From assembly GCF_029168945.1 (NCBI RefSeq), contig NC_083609.1, positions 21,821,501 through 21,885,500 on the forward strand: DNA of 64,000 bases. Direction: 5' to 3'. This document shows positions 25,093 to 37,582 of this stretch, one piece after another (position 1 is the first letter of the stretch; each line of letters opens with the position of its first letter). This DNA comes from Cannabis sativa (lineage: Eukaryota; Streptophyta; Magnoliopsida; Rosales; Cannabaceae). A program made the position numbers and the translations under genes. Under the pieces are notes generated by a model, which did no database searches, was not told the origin of the DNA, and saw only the letters and a program-made list of their open reading frames with translations.

Positions 25093-26084
25093 TGTTGCCC
25101 CTGATTTTGCCCAATATACGTGGACCAACCGGACAGGGACACGTGGATCAAAACATCTTAATACTTGAATTATTTGCTGTCTGTATGTAATAAGGCAACA
25201 TCCGGGAGAGGCCTCCCGGAGAAGGCATACGGAGCCCCATACGCTCCCGGAAGCCCAAGTAACATTAAAGCATCTCCGCGAGGTGTCAGGCTTCCCCTGA
25301 GCAGTCATTTCGCATTTAATGTCGCATGGGAGGAAACTTGTTGGGACTGCTACACGCAATAAAGTCTGATGACACAACCCCCAATCTGCACCTGCGAAGT
25401 AAAGATCATTTAAGTCTATTGACGGCTACACTGTGAAGAGTCACGTCAGTCAAAAGACAATAAGGACATTCCACATAAAAGCCCTACAACACCTAGGGAT
25501 TTGACCATGCATTACTCATGGTATATTCATTGGGAATGCCCATCTTTATGGATATTTACAGAGACACATGTACAATAATCCTGGGGATCACCCCACCAAA
25601 AACACTATAGATACCCCCTCAAAGCTCATTAAATGGGGTCGAAAAATCTTGGGTTGCATAAGTGCAAGAAGAGTAAATACTCACCAAGAACATTCTCTGT
25701 ATTTAATACATCCGTAAATAACACAGACTCGTGGACTAAGGCTCACCCCACCAAAAACATTCTCTGTATTTAATACATCCGTAAATAACATTCTCTGTAT
25801 TTACAGAGACACATGTACAATAATCCTGGGGATCACCCCACCAAAAACACTATAGATACCCCCTCAAAGCTCATTAAATGGGGTCGAAAAATCTTGGGTT
25901 GCATAAGTGCAAGAAGAGTAAATACTCACCAAGAACATTCTCTGTATTTAATACATCCGTAAATAACACAGACTCGTGGACTAAGGCTCATTAATGCCAC
26001 AACCACGTAAAAATCCTTCTCTAATTTTCTTACAGTTCTCTAATCTTATATTATTTTATTGGTTGCCGAAAACCTCGGTCAACA
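25093..26084 (+). repeat. 3' LTR of the Tat element (992 bp, internal duplication)
   Basis: Same ends as the 5' LTR but 245 bp longer. A block beginning gagacacatgtacaataatc occurs at 25561 and again at 25806, so TATA, leader and terminal motifs are partly doubled. A mini-duplication (acattctctgtattta) lies at the junction near 25757-25803. Confidence 0.9.
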
Positions 26085-27265
26085 AAAGGTATTATATGTT
26101 TTATTCCTTTAATAGAAATTATAAAAAACAATAGATCAAAACCTTTCTACTGAATTTTTATCAACTATTTTTTAATTATATAAAAGGTATTATATATTTT
26201 ATTCTTTTAGATTTTGCTGCTGTTATTGCTATTTAATATGTTATTTAACTATATAATTAGTTTTTTTATTAATATATCGTATGATATACAAACAATATAC
26301 CTTAAACTAATATACATATATCACAAACTTAAACTAATATACAATTAAATGAATTGTTTTCCACAATATACAGTAGCATACAAAAACTATATACCACAAT
26401 CATAAGCAGATATACCATAGTCAAAAATTAATATACCACCAGCATAGTGAAAAAAAAAATATACAAAAAACTTAATTTAATATTCCACAAGTTTTTTTTC
26501 TTGTTCTTTCCTTCATGAAATACCAATGAACATAAAATCAATATATCTCAGTCAAATATAACTATACCTCATACTTAAATTAATATTTAATAGTTTTTTT
26601 TCTTTATATCCTTCACGATATACATATCACATACAAATGATACTTTAGACCAATATAAATATACCATAAATTTAAACTAATATACTATTAAATGTTTCCA
26701 CAATATACAATATCATATAAAAACTATATTCTGCAATCATAAGCATAAATACTATAGTGAAAAATTAATATACCACCAATATAGTGGAAAATATATATAC
26801 CAAAAACTTAATTTAATATTCTACATGTTTTTTTTTTCTTTTTCTTTCCTTCATGATATACTAATGAACATAAAGATAATATTTCCTTGTGAAATATAAC
26901 TATACCTCAAACTTAAATTAATATTCCATATTTTTTAATTTCCGTCTTTCGTTCATTATATACCACAACACATTAAAATAATATACTACAATCTTAAACT
27001 AATATACTACCTTTCAGTTATTTCAAAATATATATATATATATATATACTACCTTTCAGTTTTTTTTAATATATTATTGCACATAAAAACGATATACTAT
27101 TGTGCAAAATAACTATATCAAATACTTAATTATTCAAGGTTATAATTGTAATTTTATCATCAAATTTTTAACTAAAAGGACATTTTATTAATTTTTTTAA
27201 AAAAGAGACATTTATTAACTTAATTGTTAGATTTAGGGTCATTTTCCATCTTGACCCTTTAACAT
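26085..27265. repeat. Right part of the AT-rich inverted-repeat element
   Basis: Contains about two copies of a unit of about 338 bp (26285-26960) and ends in gacatttattaactt...tagggtcattttcc, inverted relative to 18826-18945. No coding capacity. Probably a non-autonomous DNA transposon; its superfamily is not clear. Confidence 0.6.
26285..26960. repeat. Tandem repeat, about 338-bp unit
   Basis: ccacaatatacag at about 26361 recurs as ccacaatatacaa at about 26699. The following landmarks (aatcataagca, taatataccacca, aacttaatttaatatt, tttccttcatga, tatacctca) keep the same order in both copies. A partial third copy follows to about 27060. Confidence 0.7.
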
Positions 27266-27584
27266 TTACCATGGGAGTTGCCCTAACAAAAAAAAATTAT
27301 AAAACATAAAAAAATAAATACAAAATCATAAATGCCACATAAAAAATAAATAAATAAAAATTGAAAAGAAAGAGAAAACATAGTGTGGCTTTGCCTGGCC
27401 AGTTCGAAATAATAAAATTGATACAAGTATTTGACCAATGCTAATGTTTTGATTTAATTTGGATATTGTTTTTTTTTTTTTTTGGTTTCTATCATTGGGG
27501 GAACTTGCTGAAAACCCTAGACAGAGGAACAAGGAAGAAGAAGAAGAAGAAGAAGAAAAAGAATACGAAAGAAGTAATCGACAA

Positions 27585-30500
27585 ATGGATTTGGACCAGT
27601 GGATCTCGAAGGTCAAGGAAGGCCAGCACCTTTTGGAGGACGAGCTTCAACTTCTCTGCGAATACGTTCGTGTTTTTTCTTCCTATTTTCGTTATTTTTC
27701 CGAAATGTTTTCTTCGCTTTGTTTCTTCGATCTATTTTGATCTTGTTTTGCTCGTTTTCTGATTGCTTGTCTAGAAAAGTTCTTCGAACTTAATTTCCGA
27801 GTAGGATTTATTTGCCGGGGTACTTTTACGTTAATGTGTGTATATTTGCTGTTTATCTCCGTGGAGATCGGAGAAAATGGGGCTTTAAAATTGCATACCC
27901 TTGTTTTTTGTCAAATCTGATAATTTAGATAGAAATATGCTTTCTTATTTAGAGCTAGCAAGAGCAACCGAATTTAATATATTCATTGTTTAGTGAAGAC
28001 GGAGGGCATAATTTCAGTGTAGTGCAAACAGTATTTGTTATCGAATCCATGGGTGCCACAAGAGGAACTAAGAGGTGAAAGTAACTAGTTGCGTTTCTTG
28101 ATTGGTTTCTTGTAGGTGCTACATTCCCCAAATTTATTATTGGATGCAAGATCTATAGAATTTTCAAGACTAATTGAGATTCTTGAATGAATGACACTGA
28201 GAAATGAGCAAAATTTAGTTGTTTGAAATAGTGGAGCAAAATTTGGTTCTTTTTCCATTATGGTTGATCCTTTTCCAGGCATTGCTTCTTGACTCAGTTT
28301 GAATGTTTGATTGCTCCATGCCCTCCAACTGGCACGATGCTTAAACCTCTGGCTTGGCAGTCTTTTACTCTACTAGATCAATAATTTTGAATTGCTTGTG
28401 GATGGAGAGCTAATTGTAGGGCCTTGCTTCATATTTACATGATTCCTGTGTATAAGGGCATATAATATAGCTGTGAACTAGAATCTTCATTCCACAGATA
28501 GCTCGTTGCGATTTGAAGTTCTGAAGTCTGGAGATTACGTAAACTTGTTAATGACTACATATGGCCTACTTTGAAAGCCTTAGATATTGATTTATTTTTA
28601 AAAATCATTGAACATTCTCTTCCAAGTAGTTACATTTTGATCAAATTTGAAGTGGTTATAATTCATATGGTGTGGTGGCTAATGTAATTACTGTTATGGT
28701 TAAAAGTCAAATTCTGAATATTGTTTTATGTCTATGTCACTGTCTGAAGTCACAAGTGATCTTCTTGGATTTGATATTTAATAATTGATACTTGTGTATT
28801 AAATGGTCTAGAAATCTTTTTTTTTTTTTCCTAATTTTAAGTATTTGATGTGTTTTCTTACATATGTTCATGTGACATTTTATGAGCACTATTTATATAT
28901 TTAATATGATATGTATTGTGGTAATTCTCTCTCTGAATCTCTTGTTTAAACTACATTTTATAGGTTAAAGAGATTCTAATTGAGGAATCTAATGTGCAAC
29001 CTGTAAATAGTCCAGTCACTGTTTGCGGTGATATTCATGGTCAGTTCCACGATCTCATGAAACTTTTCCAAACTGGTGGCCATGTCCCAGAGACCAATTA
29101 CATATTTATGGTATGGTATATGCTTCTTACCATGAATGCAATTTAATCCTGTCATTTCAGAATATCTGTTTTCCAGTGTGCTTACAATATTTAAATTCTT
29201 CACAGGGTGATTTTGTTGATCGAGGGTACAATAGTCTTGAAGTTTTCACAATTCTTTTGCTTCTTAAAGCTAGGTATGCTTCCTATGTGTGCATATGCTT
29301 TTCTCCGACTATTTTGTTGAAACAAGGATGCTATTGTTGTGTCTTGCCTTTGTTACACTATGTTCATTTCAACATATTTTGCACGTTCTTCCTGCATTCT
29401 AGCTGTGGATAGTTTTTGGTTAACAAGATGCATCTACAATCTTTTTTTAATGATTCAATTTCTTGAAATCATAATTTGTTTTCTTTTTCTTCCGGCTGGA
29501 TCCTAGATTTGGGCTTGATGGATGGTTGTTATATTTCTGTTCTTTCATTTTAGACATTATTTGCCATGTCATTTGGATGAAAGAAAATTTTCCTGTGTCA
29601 TGCATTTCAGTCAAAACTTTTCCACAGCACCATAACGATATTATTAACCTTGGGATAATGATCTCCCCTTCCCAAACTTGTTCTTGTGTAGCTTGTCATA
29701 GATTCCTTTTGGTAATATTTGCAAAAGTTATCAAGTTCTCTATAATTTCTAGTGTAGGTTGTCATAAATCCCTTTTTTGTAATATTTGCGAAGGTAATCA
29801 AGTTCTCTATAATTTCTTTCATTGGATGTTTCTTTTCATTGTTTTGTTGTTTTATCTTATGTGCTTAATCTTTTAATGCCTTCCTTTGAGAAGCTAATTC
29901 TTCTTTGTTTTGTTTAACTCTGTTCGTTTACTTACAGATATCCAGCAAACATAACACTTTTGCGTGGAAACCATGAAAGCAGGCAACTGACCCAGGTAGG
30001 TTATGCTTGTTTTTGCTAGTTTGAAGAACTGCTGACCGTGTTATCTTATGCTTAGACTAAGTATTTTCATCACATACATGGTACTCTTGGTTTATTATTT
30101 AATGATGTATTTGTTTGTGAGAATGAACGTCTTTTATTAGTCGTCAATCAAAGGAAAAGAGAAACTATGACTAAATCTATCTGCCTGTTATGTTTTATAT
30201 TTGTAATCTACATTATCAGGTTAAATCTATGCTCTGCTGTAGACCCAAGTTTTTAGCTTCTATTTGTGGGTCAATTGTTAAGGAGTTCAAAGACCTTCCT
30301 TTCTCTTTTGATTGCCGTAACTGGAAGGATTTAGTGTTCAACAGTTATCAATGCTTTTGCTTCTCCTTTCAGTTTTAGAGGTTGCCTTATCTTCTGAATG
30401 GTTTATATATTGTCCATTTCTTCGTTAAAAAGTTCTGTTCTGTGCAAAAAAAGCTCAAAAGACAAGACTTTACTGTGTTACACCTAAACAGTTTCTTTCA

Positions 30501-32328
30501 CTTTTATCTATAGCTTAGACAGTTTGGTGTGTAGAGGTGTGTGGTTCAAACCCAAGCTTTTGCTAATTTAACTAATATTAAATTGGTAACAAACTGTTTT
30601 TTATTAAAGTTTATCAGCTGTTATTTTTCACTGTTGATAATTATAACTAAAACAGAGATGTCTCTGGATAGCAGTTTAGAAGCTTTAAGGAATTCTTATC
30701 GCTGATTTGGTTTTGTTTTTTTTTTTTTTCATGGATAATTTCATTTCTTCTAGGTGTATGGTTTTTATGACGAGTGCCAGAGGAAGTATGGAAACGCTAA
30801 TGCATGGCGGTATTGTACAGATGTTTTTGATTATTTGACGCTCTCAGCAATCATAGATGGCACTGTAAGGTTCTCTTGCCTTACACACACACACATGATT
30901 TGTCATTTACATTCTAATATTACCTGACATTTGTGCATAGTTTACATGCACTTATCATATCCTATTTGGTTGCATCCATGGCTGCTTTAGTTTTATAATA
31001 ATATATATTGTTATTCTTTCCAGGTACTTTGCGTTCATGGCGGTCTTTCTCCTGATATTCGAACTATTGATCAGGTCTTTATCTCATCTTTTCTTCTTCT
31101 TCTTTTTTCTTGTCAGATGGCCTTTACCTCTTTCTTGTTTAATGGTTTAGCATTCTGTTTTGAACAATGATAAATTTTTGCCCTTCTGTATATGGTTGCC
31201 AATGCCCTTTTGTTATTATTATTAATTTTATATCTATCTCTCTATTTGAATTTCCATATATATAATTGGTATCACTGTTTTTGGTATCTTATCAGTTACG
31301 AGTCATTATCATGCATGTAAAATAGCTCTAACGTCCCAGGGAAGTAAATCAGTATGCTTGGACTCTTTGTAGAAGTTTTCAGGGAAGAATCTTAAAATAC
31401 CTTTGAATAGCTTGATTTACAGAACAGAAGGAAGTATTTCATAATGCTTTAAGGGCAGCAAACCCATCGTGGCTCGATCTACCCATTATAGTCATGAACC
31501 TCTTTGTATCAATAATCCTTTAGCCTTTAAAGATTACCTGATTTGATAAAAATCTAATTTCATGCAACATTTTTCTTACAGATAAGAGTAATTGAGCGAA
31601 ATTGTGAAATTCCTCATGAGGGACCATTTTGTGATCTTATGTGGAGTGATCCTGAAGATATTGAAACGTGGGCAGTCAGTCCACGTGGAGCAGGTTGGCT
31701 CTTTGGATCCAGAGTCACTTCTGAGGTGATAATTTGATCTCAATGTAGGCATAATTCTTCCCCGCAATTCTGACCATTAGCATAACACATCATTACCTTT
31801 TCTTTCTTTCTTTCCTGTAGTTTAACCACATAAACAATCTTGATCTGGTCTGTCGAGCGCACCAGCTTGTACAAGAAGGTTTGAAGTACATGTTCCAAGA
31901 CAAAGGCCTTGTTACGGTGAGCCTCTGTACATAAAACAAAATTTTATAATAATTTCAATGCTTTTGACATTTTTCTATAGGTTCGGTTAACAATGATAGT
32001 ACGTTTGCCCTTGATCTTGTCAGGTCTGGTCTGCGCCCAATTACTGTTACCGATGCGGAAACGTGGCATCTATATTGAGTTTTAATGAGAATATGGTAAT
32101 ACAAGATTTCATCCCATCTCTTTGTTCTTCTCTTATGTCTTATGAAAAATTGTTTTTCTATGAGATCAAACACTAACAGTCATTGGGTGCTTTGGTATTC
32201 TATTGGTGTTGATGATGGTTCTTTTTTGTTGTGCTTGATTTCAGGAGAGAGAGGTGAAATTTTTTACCGAAACAGAGGAGAATAACCAGATGAGAGGACC
32301 TAGGACAGGAGTTCCGTATTTCTTATAG
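27585..32328 (+). CDS. FYPP: Ser/Thr protein phosphatase PP6-type catalytic subunit (FyPP family)
   Basis: Catalytic subunit of a PP2A-family (PP6) metallophosphatase that removes phosphate from Ser/Thr residues. The plant FyPP proteins act with SAL and PP2AA regulatory subunits on PIN auxin carriers, ABI5 and phytochromes. Ten exons: 27585-27665, 28964-29110, 29206-29273, 29938-29995, 30754-30864, 31024-31074, 31582-31725, 31821-31916, 32024-32095, 32245-32328. All introns are GT-AG and the phase holds throughout, giving 303 aa, the usual family length. Metal and catalytic motifs are GDIHGQ (49-54), GDFVDRG (77-83), RGNHE (108-112), HGGLSP (160-165) and a second His near 234. The C-terminus is YFL, the PP2A-family tail whose Leu is carboxymethylated. 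The start is the only ATG giving [17 protein letters not shown]-rich 5' leader (about 27535-27560) precedes it. It looks functional. FyPP1 versus FyPP3 cannot be told apart here. Confidence 0.95.
29690..29820. repeat. Tandem duplication inside FyPP intron 3
   Basis: A segment of about 64 bp (tgtcata-attccttttggtaatatttgc...caagttctctataatttct) occurs twice in a row within intron 3. It does not touch the splice sites. Confidence 0.7.
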
Positions 32329-33355
32329 TCAATCATTTGGAGCTATATAACCTGCATTTACCTGTATAATTATTCAACTGTCACTATAGGTCGTTGCAAT
32401 TTGGAGCTTTACGTGTCTTCTTATTCTTGTTTTTAAGATTTTCCATTCGGTTTAGTTTGCTTTTGAAATTTACGTGGGCTGTGCATTAGTTTCTGATTCT
32501 CATTCCATTATTAATTCATGCTTGTTTTATTTCCTTTCCAATGGTGTCGTCCTTCTCTTCATCACCAGGAGTTTTGTCATTAAATAACACTGCCTTATCT
32601 AACTTCCATTATTTTACTTTACCTTAACACTAATTCCACTTACAGGTGTCTTCAATTTACTAATTTTGTAATAATTAATAAAAGTAAATCATAGATATCT
32701 TATTTGTAAATAAATCATTTGCAAAAAGTAGCCTTAGTTCTTTAGACACCCTTTTACACCAATCGTCTTTCACTTGTTCGAATTAGGTATTTGTGTATAA
32801 TTCATAATTAATAAACAAATAAATGAAAAAGCAATTTGTGCATCAAAAAACTAAAAATACTATTCGTTTGTACTAATAAAAATTTCTAATTATTCCTTGT
32901 CTTCCACACTTATCATTGCTTGTGTACCAATTAAAATCGGGGAACTTCTGGGCTCTGTTTTAAAAAAATATATAAAATTTACAGGAATTGATCGTAGGTC
33001 AGAAAATTGTAGAGACGAGCCTTTAGCCCTTTAGTTCCTCACTTGACTTGATAATCGCTATGCCTTTAATTAACTAATTAACGATGTTTTCACCACTTGA
33101 TATAATTCTTTCTTCACTATTTTTTTTTTAATTTGGAGTTCTATCTAAAAATTAATCTTAAATTTCAATAGTTACTTTTGTTAACTCAAAAAATGTTAAT
33201 GAATTACTGTGAAGTAAGAATGAGTGAAGTGAACAGAAATAACGTTTGACAATTTTTATTTGCTAACTGAATTTGGCAAATTAATGTTGGTTTTTCTAAA
33301 ATTATATTTTATTGATGATTAGTTTATTTATGCAAATCAATTTAATGTATGTATA
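32329..33355. other. Intergenic DNA downstream of FyPP
   Basis: Contains the 3' UTR of the phosphatase gene and then AT-rich DNA. I see no other gene or clear repeat. Confidence 0.4.
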
Positions 33356-33896
33356 TGTTGTGCACTTAAGCACTAACAAGAATGCAAGAACACAAAGAAA
33401 AATAAAGACCGCAACATACACTAGCAAACCAGTAAACCAGAAATGAAAATAGACAACAATTATAACGAGGTTCAATCACAAATTTTAATTAAAACTTTGA
33501 CCTAATCCCCGAGTAGAAAACATCTTTGTTGGTTGTGATGATTTTAGTATTGAATGGTAAGAATTATAATTACAAACACTTGGACCAAAAACTCAAAGAA
33601 CTCTAGTGGTGAATGGTGATACACACCAATTACAATCATAATCTCACTTGAGGCAATCCAATCAAATACATGAAAATGCCTTTTACAACCCTCAATCACA
33701 CTAATCACTAAGAGAATTCATCTCCATTACAATCTAATTTTCTTTGTGTTGTTCCCTCACTAACTTGATCTCTTACACAAGTGAATTAGAAACCTTCTAT
33801 TTATATAGCTCGGTTAGTTAGGACAAAAGCCAATCGACTTAACTACCAACTATCAAGGTAGTTAGAGAATGTTAACTAAGTGTTCTAAACCCCACA
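33356..33896 (-). repeat. Probable 3' LTR of the truncated Copia element
   Basis: In minus orientation it would begin TGTGGGGTTTAGAACAC, just after the purine-rich atgtggaaat, and end tgcacaaca. TATA-like ctatttatatag is near 33800. With no second LTR for comparison the ends are inferred. Confidence 0.5.
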
Positions 33897-34002
33897 ATTT
33901 CCACATGGTTTAGTACACTTTGACAACAGAGTAATCCAAGCCATAACAGTAACCAACATAACTGAATCTAAAGTCCAATGAATGTGAATCTTAGTTGAGA
34001 CT

Positions 34003-34416
34003 CTAGTTAGAGTTGATGTTGAATAAGTCTAGACAAAGTCTAAACTTGTCTCTTGTCAAGCTCTTTGTAAATGCATCAGCAGGGTTTTCTTGAGTGTTGA
34101 TCTTCCTCACAGAGACAAGTTTGGATTGAATCACATCTCTAATAAAGTGCATTTTAATGTCAATATGTTTAGTCCTCTCATGAAACATGAGATTTTTCAC
34201 ACGATGAAGTACACTTTGGTTATCACAGTGAACTGTGATATCTTCTGAGTTGATTTTGAGTTCACTTGTTAATCTCTTAAGCCATATTTCTTCTTTGATA
34301 GCCTTTGTAGCAGCCATGTATTCAACTTCTGTAGAAGATAGTGCTACAACCTTTTGTAGGTTAGACTTCCATTTAACACAACCACCATAAACTGTAAACA
34401 CAATCTGAATCAACAT
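34003..34416 (-). pseudogene. Copia RNase H domain fragment
   Basis: Includes VKWKSNLQKVVALSSTEVEY, HCDNQSVLH, RTKHIDIKMHFIRD and NPADAFTKSL, the standard Copia RNase H end of pol. The usual segment before it (the DSDYAG region) is deleted, with only TYDGTSEFKQL seen near 34430-34480. Confidence 0.85.
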
Positions 34417-34659
34417 ATCAAGTTACCAATTGTTTGAATTCGCTAGTACCATCATAGGTTAAACCAATGTTAAATGTGCCTTTTATGTATCTCATTATTC
34501 ATTTCAGTGCTGTCCAGTGAGCATTCCCTGAATTTGCAACAAATCTGCTTGTCATGCTCATGGCATGTGCTAAATCAAGTCTTGTACAAACCATAGAGTA
34601 CATCAAACTTATTACACAACTTGCATAAGGAATCTTACTCATTTTCTCTTTCTCAGCAT

Positions 34660-36655
34660 CTATTGTTGGTGCATGTGAGCTAGAGGTGTTGAAACCACCT
34701 TGGGATTGTCCATTCTAAATTTGCCTAACACTTTTTGCAAGTAACTCTTTTTGGATAGATTAATGACATTTGATTTTGCTCTTTGAATATCAATTCCAAG
34801 GATCTTCTTACCAGTTAAGGCTGCACACAGGTCGAGTTTTCGGGTGGTCAAGTTCGGGTTTTCAAATTTTGGGTGTTGAAAATGCACAACTGAACTCGAT
34901 TTTCGGGTGGTCAGGTATGTCAGGTTTCAGGTCAGGTATGGCGGGTTTCGCTTGGTCGGGTTCGGGTTTTATTGGGTCGAGTCCGAATATTTCATTTTTA
35001 GGCTCAAGAAATTTAATTTTTAAAATTCCATCTTTTTTATTTTTAACATTTTTTGGGTCTTTTTTCTTTTATAATAAACATATTTATGGGCATGAATAAT
35101 GAATTTGGTTGAAACCCAATTTCAATTCTCAAGTAACTTACGATTTTCTTTTCTCTTTCTTATATATTGACTTACTCATTCTCAAACTCAATAATTCTAC
35201 ACTTCTTTTACCTTAAGAATAATTTTAGTAGTGAATAGCCAGAGTTATAGTATAATACTATAATTATTATATAAAATTAATTAAATAATCAATAATGTAT
35301 ATAAAATATAAATTATAAAACCATATAACATTAACAAGAGTCAAGAACGGAGAAGCATATCTCAGCAGTCAATGAGCAATGAGCAGGCGAACACAGGCTG
35401 TCAGATTTCAGAAAAATGGAAGAGGGCAGAGAAAGCTTTAGATGTTAGGGATGAGGCTTACCGGATTGAGTCGACTGCTAGGATGAGACCCCGCTGGAGA
35501 AGAAGCAGCTGCCATTGTTGGGAGTTTCTTGAATTCTTCTAAGCTTTTTTGGTCGAATGAATAGTAAATAGTTATAATGTACAGTACAGTAAAAGTGAAT
35601 ATTATTATTTTTTTAATTTTAAGTTATAAATTTTAATAATTAATATTATTATTTTTAATGTAATAAAAAAAAATTTAATTTTTTTATTTAGTGTTGTTCG
35701 GGTTACGGGTTAGAACCCGACTAAAAAAATATATATTTTTAAATCCCGAACCCGAAACCCGTGTGGGGTATTTTCGGGTTGGACCCGACCTGATCACACA
35801 GGTTTTTAATTTTTCAGTTTTTTTGGCAGTGGGTCGAGGTGGGTGTTCGGATTTTTTGGGTTTGCGGGTCTAAATGTTCAGCCCAATTACTAGTGCCAAG
35901 ATCTTTCATTTCAAACTCTTGATTGAGTTTCAATTTTAACCTGTTTATATCTGATTTTTCCTTATTAAAGATTAGAATATCATCAACATATATCAATAAA
36001 TCTGATCATTGTGATAGATGCGTGGATCTTATTTACTTTTGGCATATCCAATTTTCTTCATATATTCATCAAATCTTAAATTCCATTGCCTAGATGCTTG
36101 ATTTAAACCATAGAGGGATTTCTTTAGTAGACAAACCTGGTTAGGATATTTACTTTCAAAGCCTTCTGGCAGCTGCATGTAGATCTCTTCATCTAGGTTT
36201 CCATGTAAGAAGGCTATCCTTACATCCATTTGCTCTATGTGAAGCTCTTCCTTTGCTGCCTTGGCCATCATAACTCTAATAGAAATTTGTTTAACAACTG
36301 GTGAAAAAATTTTGTTGATATCCACTCCTTCTTGCTGAGTGAATCCTTTAGCTACTAATCTTACTTTGAACTTAATTGATTCAACACCAAGTACGCCTTT
36401 CTTTTCCTTGAAAATCCATTTGCAACCTACCAATTTCTTTCCTTTTGGTTTCTTGACCACAATCCAGGTCTTATTCTTCTTAAGAGATGCCATTTCTTCA
36501 TCAATTGCCCTTAACCATTTTAGTTTGTTTCTGCCTGTAACAACTTCATAGTAACTGGTTGGTTTTGAGGATTCTAATTCTTCTACAGTGATCAATGCAT
36601 ATGTTATAAAATCAGCATATCCAAATTTGCTTGGAGGTCTGGTTTTTCTTCTCAC
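34660..36655 (-). pseudogene. Copia reverse transcriptase, interrupted by a hAT insertion
   Basis: The 5' part (36655-36029) has GCKWIFKEKKG, ARLVAKGFTQ in a slightly altered form (VRLVAKGFTQQEG), QMDVRIAFLHGNLDEEIYM and LLKKSLYGLNQASRQW. After a frameshift, YVDDILIF is at about 35975-35996 and EMKDLG follows. The hAT element (34816-35886) then intervenes. The frame resumes with GKKILGIDIQR (about 34800) to the HMHQQ-like end at 34660. Not functional. Confidence 0.85.
34816..35886. mobile_element. Non-autonomous hAT element (1071 bp) in the Copia RT
   Basis: Flanked by ttaccagt (34808-34815) and ttactagt (35887-35894), an 8-bp TSD with one change. Ends taaggctgcacac and (inverted) ttgggctgaacat form the TIR. 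Subterminal regions are rich in gggttcgggt motifs on both sides, a common feature of plant hAT MITEs. No transposase is inside. Taking it out restores the RT reading. Confidence 0.8.
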
Positions 36656-36760
36656 CCTGTCTCTAGCAAGCTGGTAAGTACTTAGATCAGTTTCATCTTC
36701 ATGTCTTTCAGTTTCTAGTCTGGTTTTAAGACTTTGTTCTGCAATTTGAGGATCGGGTTG

Positions 36761-37582
36761 CTAATCCACCTTAATTTGCAGGCCCTGAACATGTATTATT
36801 GGTTGAATGTCATTAAGAGCTTTGGTTTTCATTGCCATTGCATCCTCTTTGAAGACAACATCTTTGCTTATAATACATTTCTTGAAATCAGGTTCTAAGC
36901 ACCATAGTTTATAGCCTTTAACACCATCTAGATAGCCTAGAAACATGCACTTCGAATCTTTTGGTTGCAACTTATCATGTTTTATGTGAGCATAGGCAGT
37001 GCAACCAAAAACTCTAAGGTGATCTATCTTAGGGATATGCCCTGTCCACATTTCTTGTGGTGTTCTGAACTTGTTTGCAACAGATGTACATCTGTTAATG
37101 AGGTAGCAAACAGTTTTGAGTGCCTCACCCCATAACTTCCTTTCTAAACCAGCTTCAAGTAATAGATATCTCACTCTTTCAAGTAGTGTCCTATTCATTC
37201 TTTCAACCAAGCCATTTTTTTGTAGAGTTTTGATAATTATTTTATGTCTCTCTATTCCCTCTTTGGCACAGAAATCTTTGAACAGATTTTAGCAATATTC
37301 CAAGCCATTATCTGTTCCTAACACCTTCAATTTCTTGCCAGTTTGATTTTCCAGCAATGTTCTCCAATTGACAAAAGTTTCAAATGCTTGATTTTTAATT
37401 TTGAGTGGGTACACCCATACCTTTCTACTATAATCATCTATGATGCTTATGAAGTAACTAGTCCCACCAATTGTCTCCACCTTAGAAGGACCCCATAAAT
37501 TTGAGTGTACATAGGCCAGTTTCTCAGTTGTATGATGTTCCCCTTTTCCAAATATGATTCTGAAACTCTTCACAGAATTCAA
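36761..37582 (-). pseudogene. Copia integrase fragments
   Basis: VHSNLWGPSKVETIGGTSYF, IDDYSRKVWVY and LGTDNGLEYC form the first half (37582-37289). After a frame break, MVERMNRTLLERVRYLL, LWGEALKTVCYLINR and LRVFGCTAYAH follow (37210-36761). The D-D-E residues can be seen (TDNG, VERMNRT with the preceding Glu-bearing stretch damaged). The zinc-finger part is represented by IWHLRLGHVSQRGLDEL in the upstream fragment at 37808-37524. Confidence 0.85.

Larger units (their letters stand above)
18946..26084 (+). mobile_element. Non-autonomous Gypsy/Tat-type LTR retrotransposon
   Basis: A complete insertion of 7139 bp with perfect TSD aaagg (18941-18945 and 26085-26089). The LTRs start TGTTGCCCC and end ggtcaaca. 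A primer-binding-like segment ttggtgctttcattgagag follows the 5' LTR, and a purine tract precedes the 3' LTR. The interior carries gag (19753-21867, two nonsense codons) and an antisense reading frame (24090-21841) with a Tat-associated domain. No protease, RT, RNase H or integrase is present, so mobility depended on proteins supplied in trans. Confidence 0.85.
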
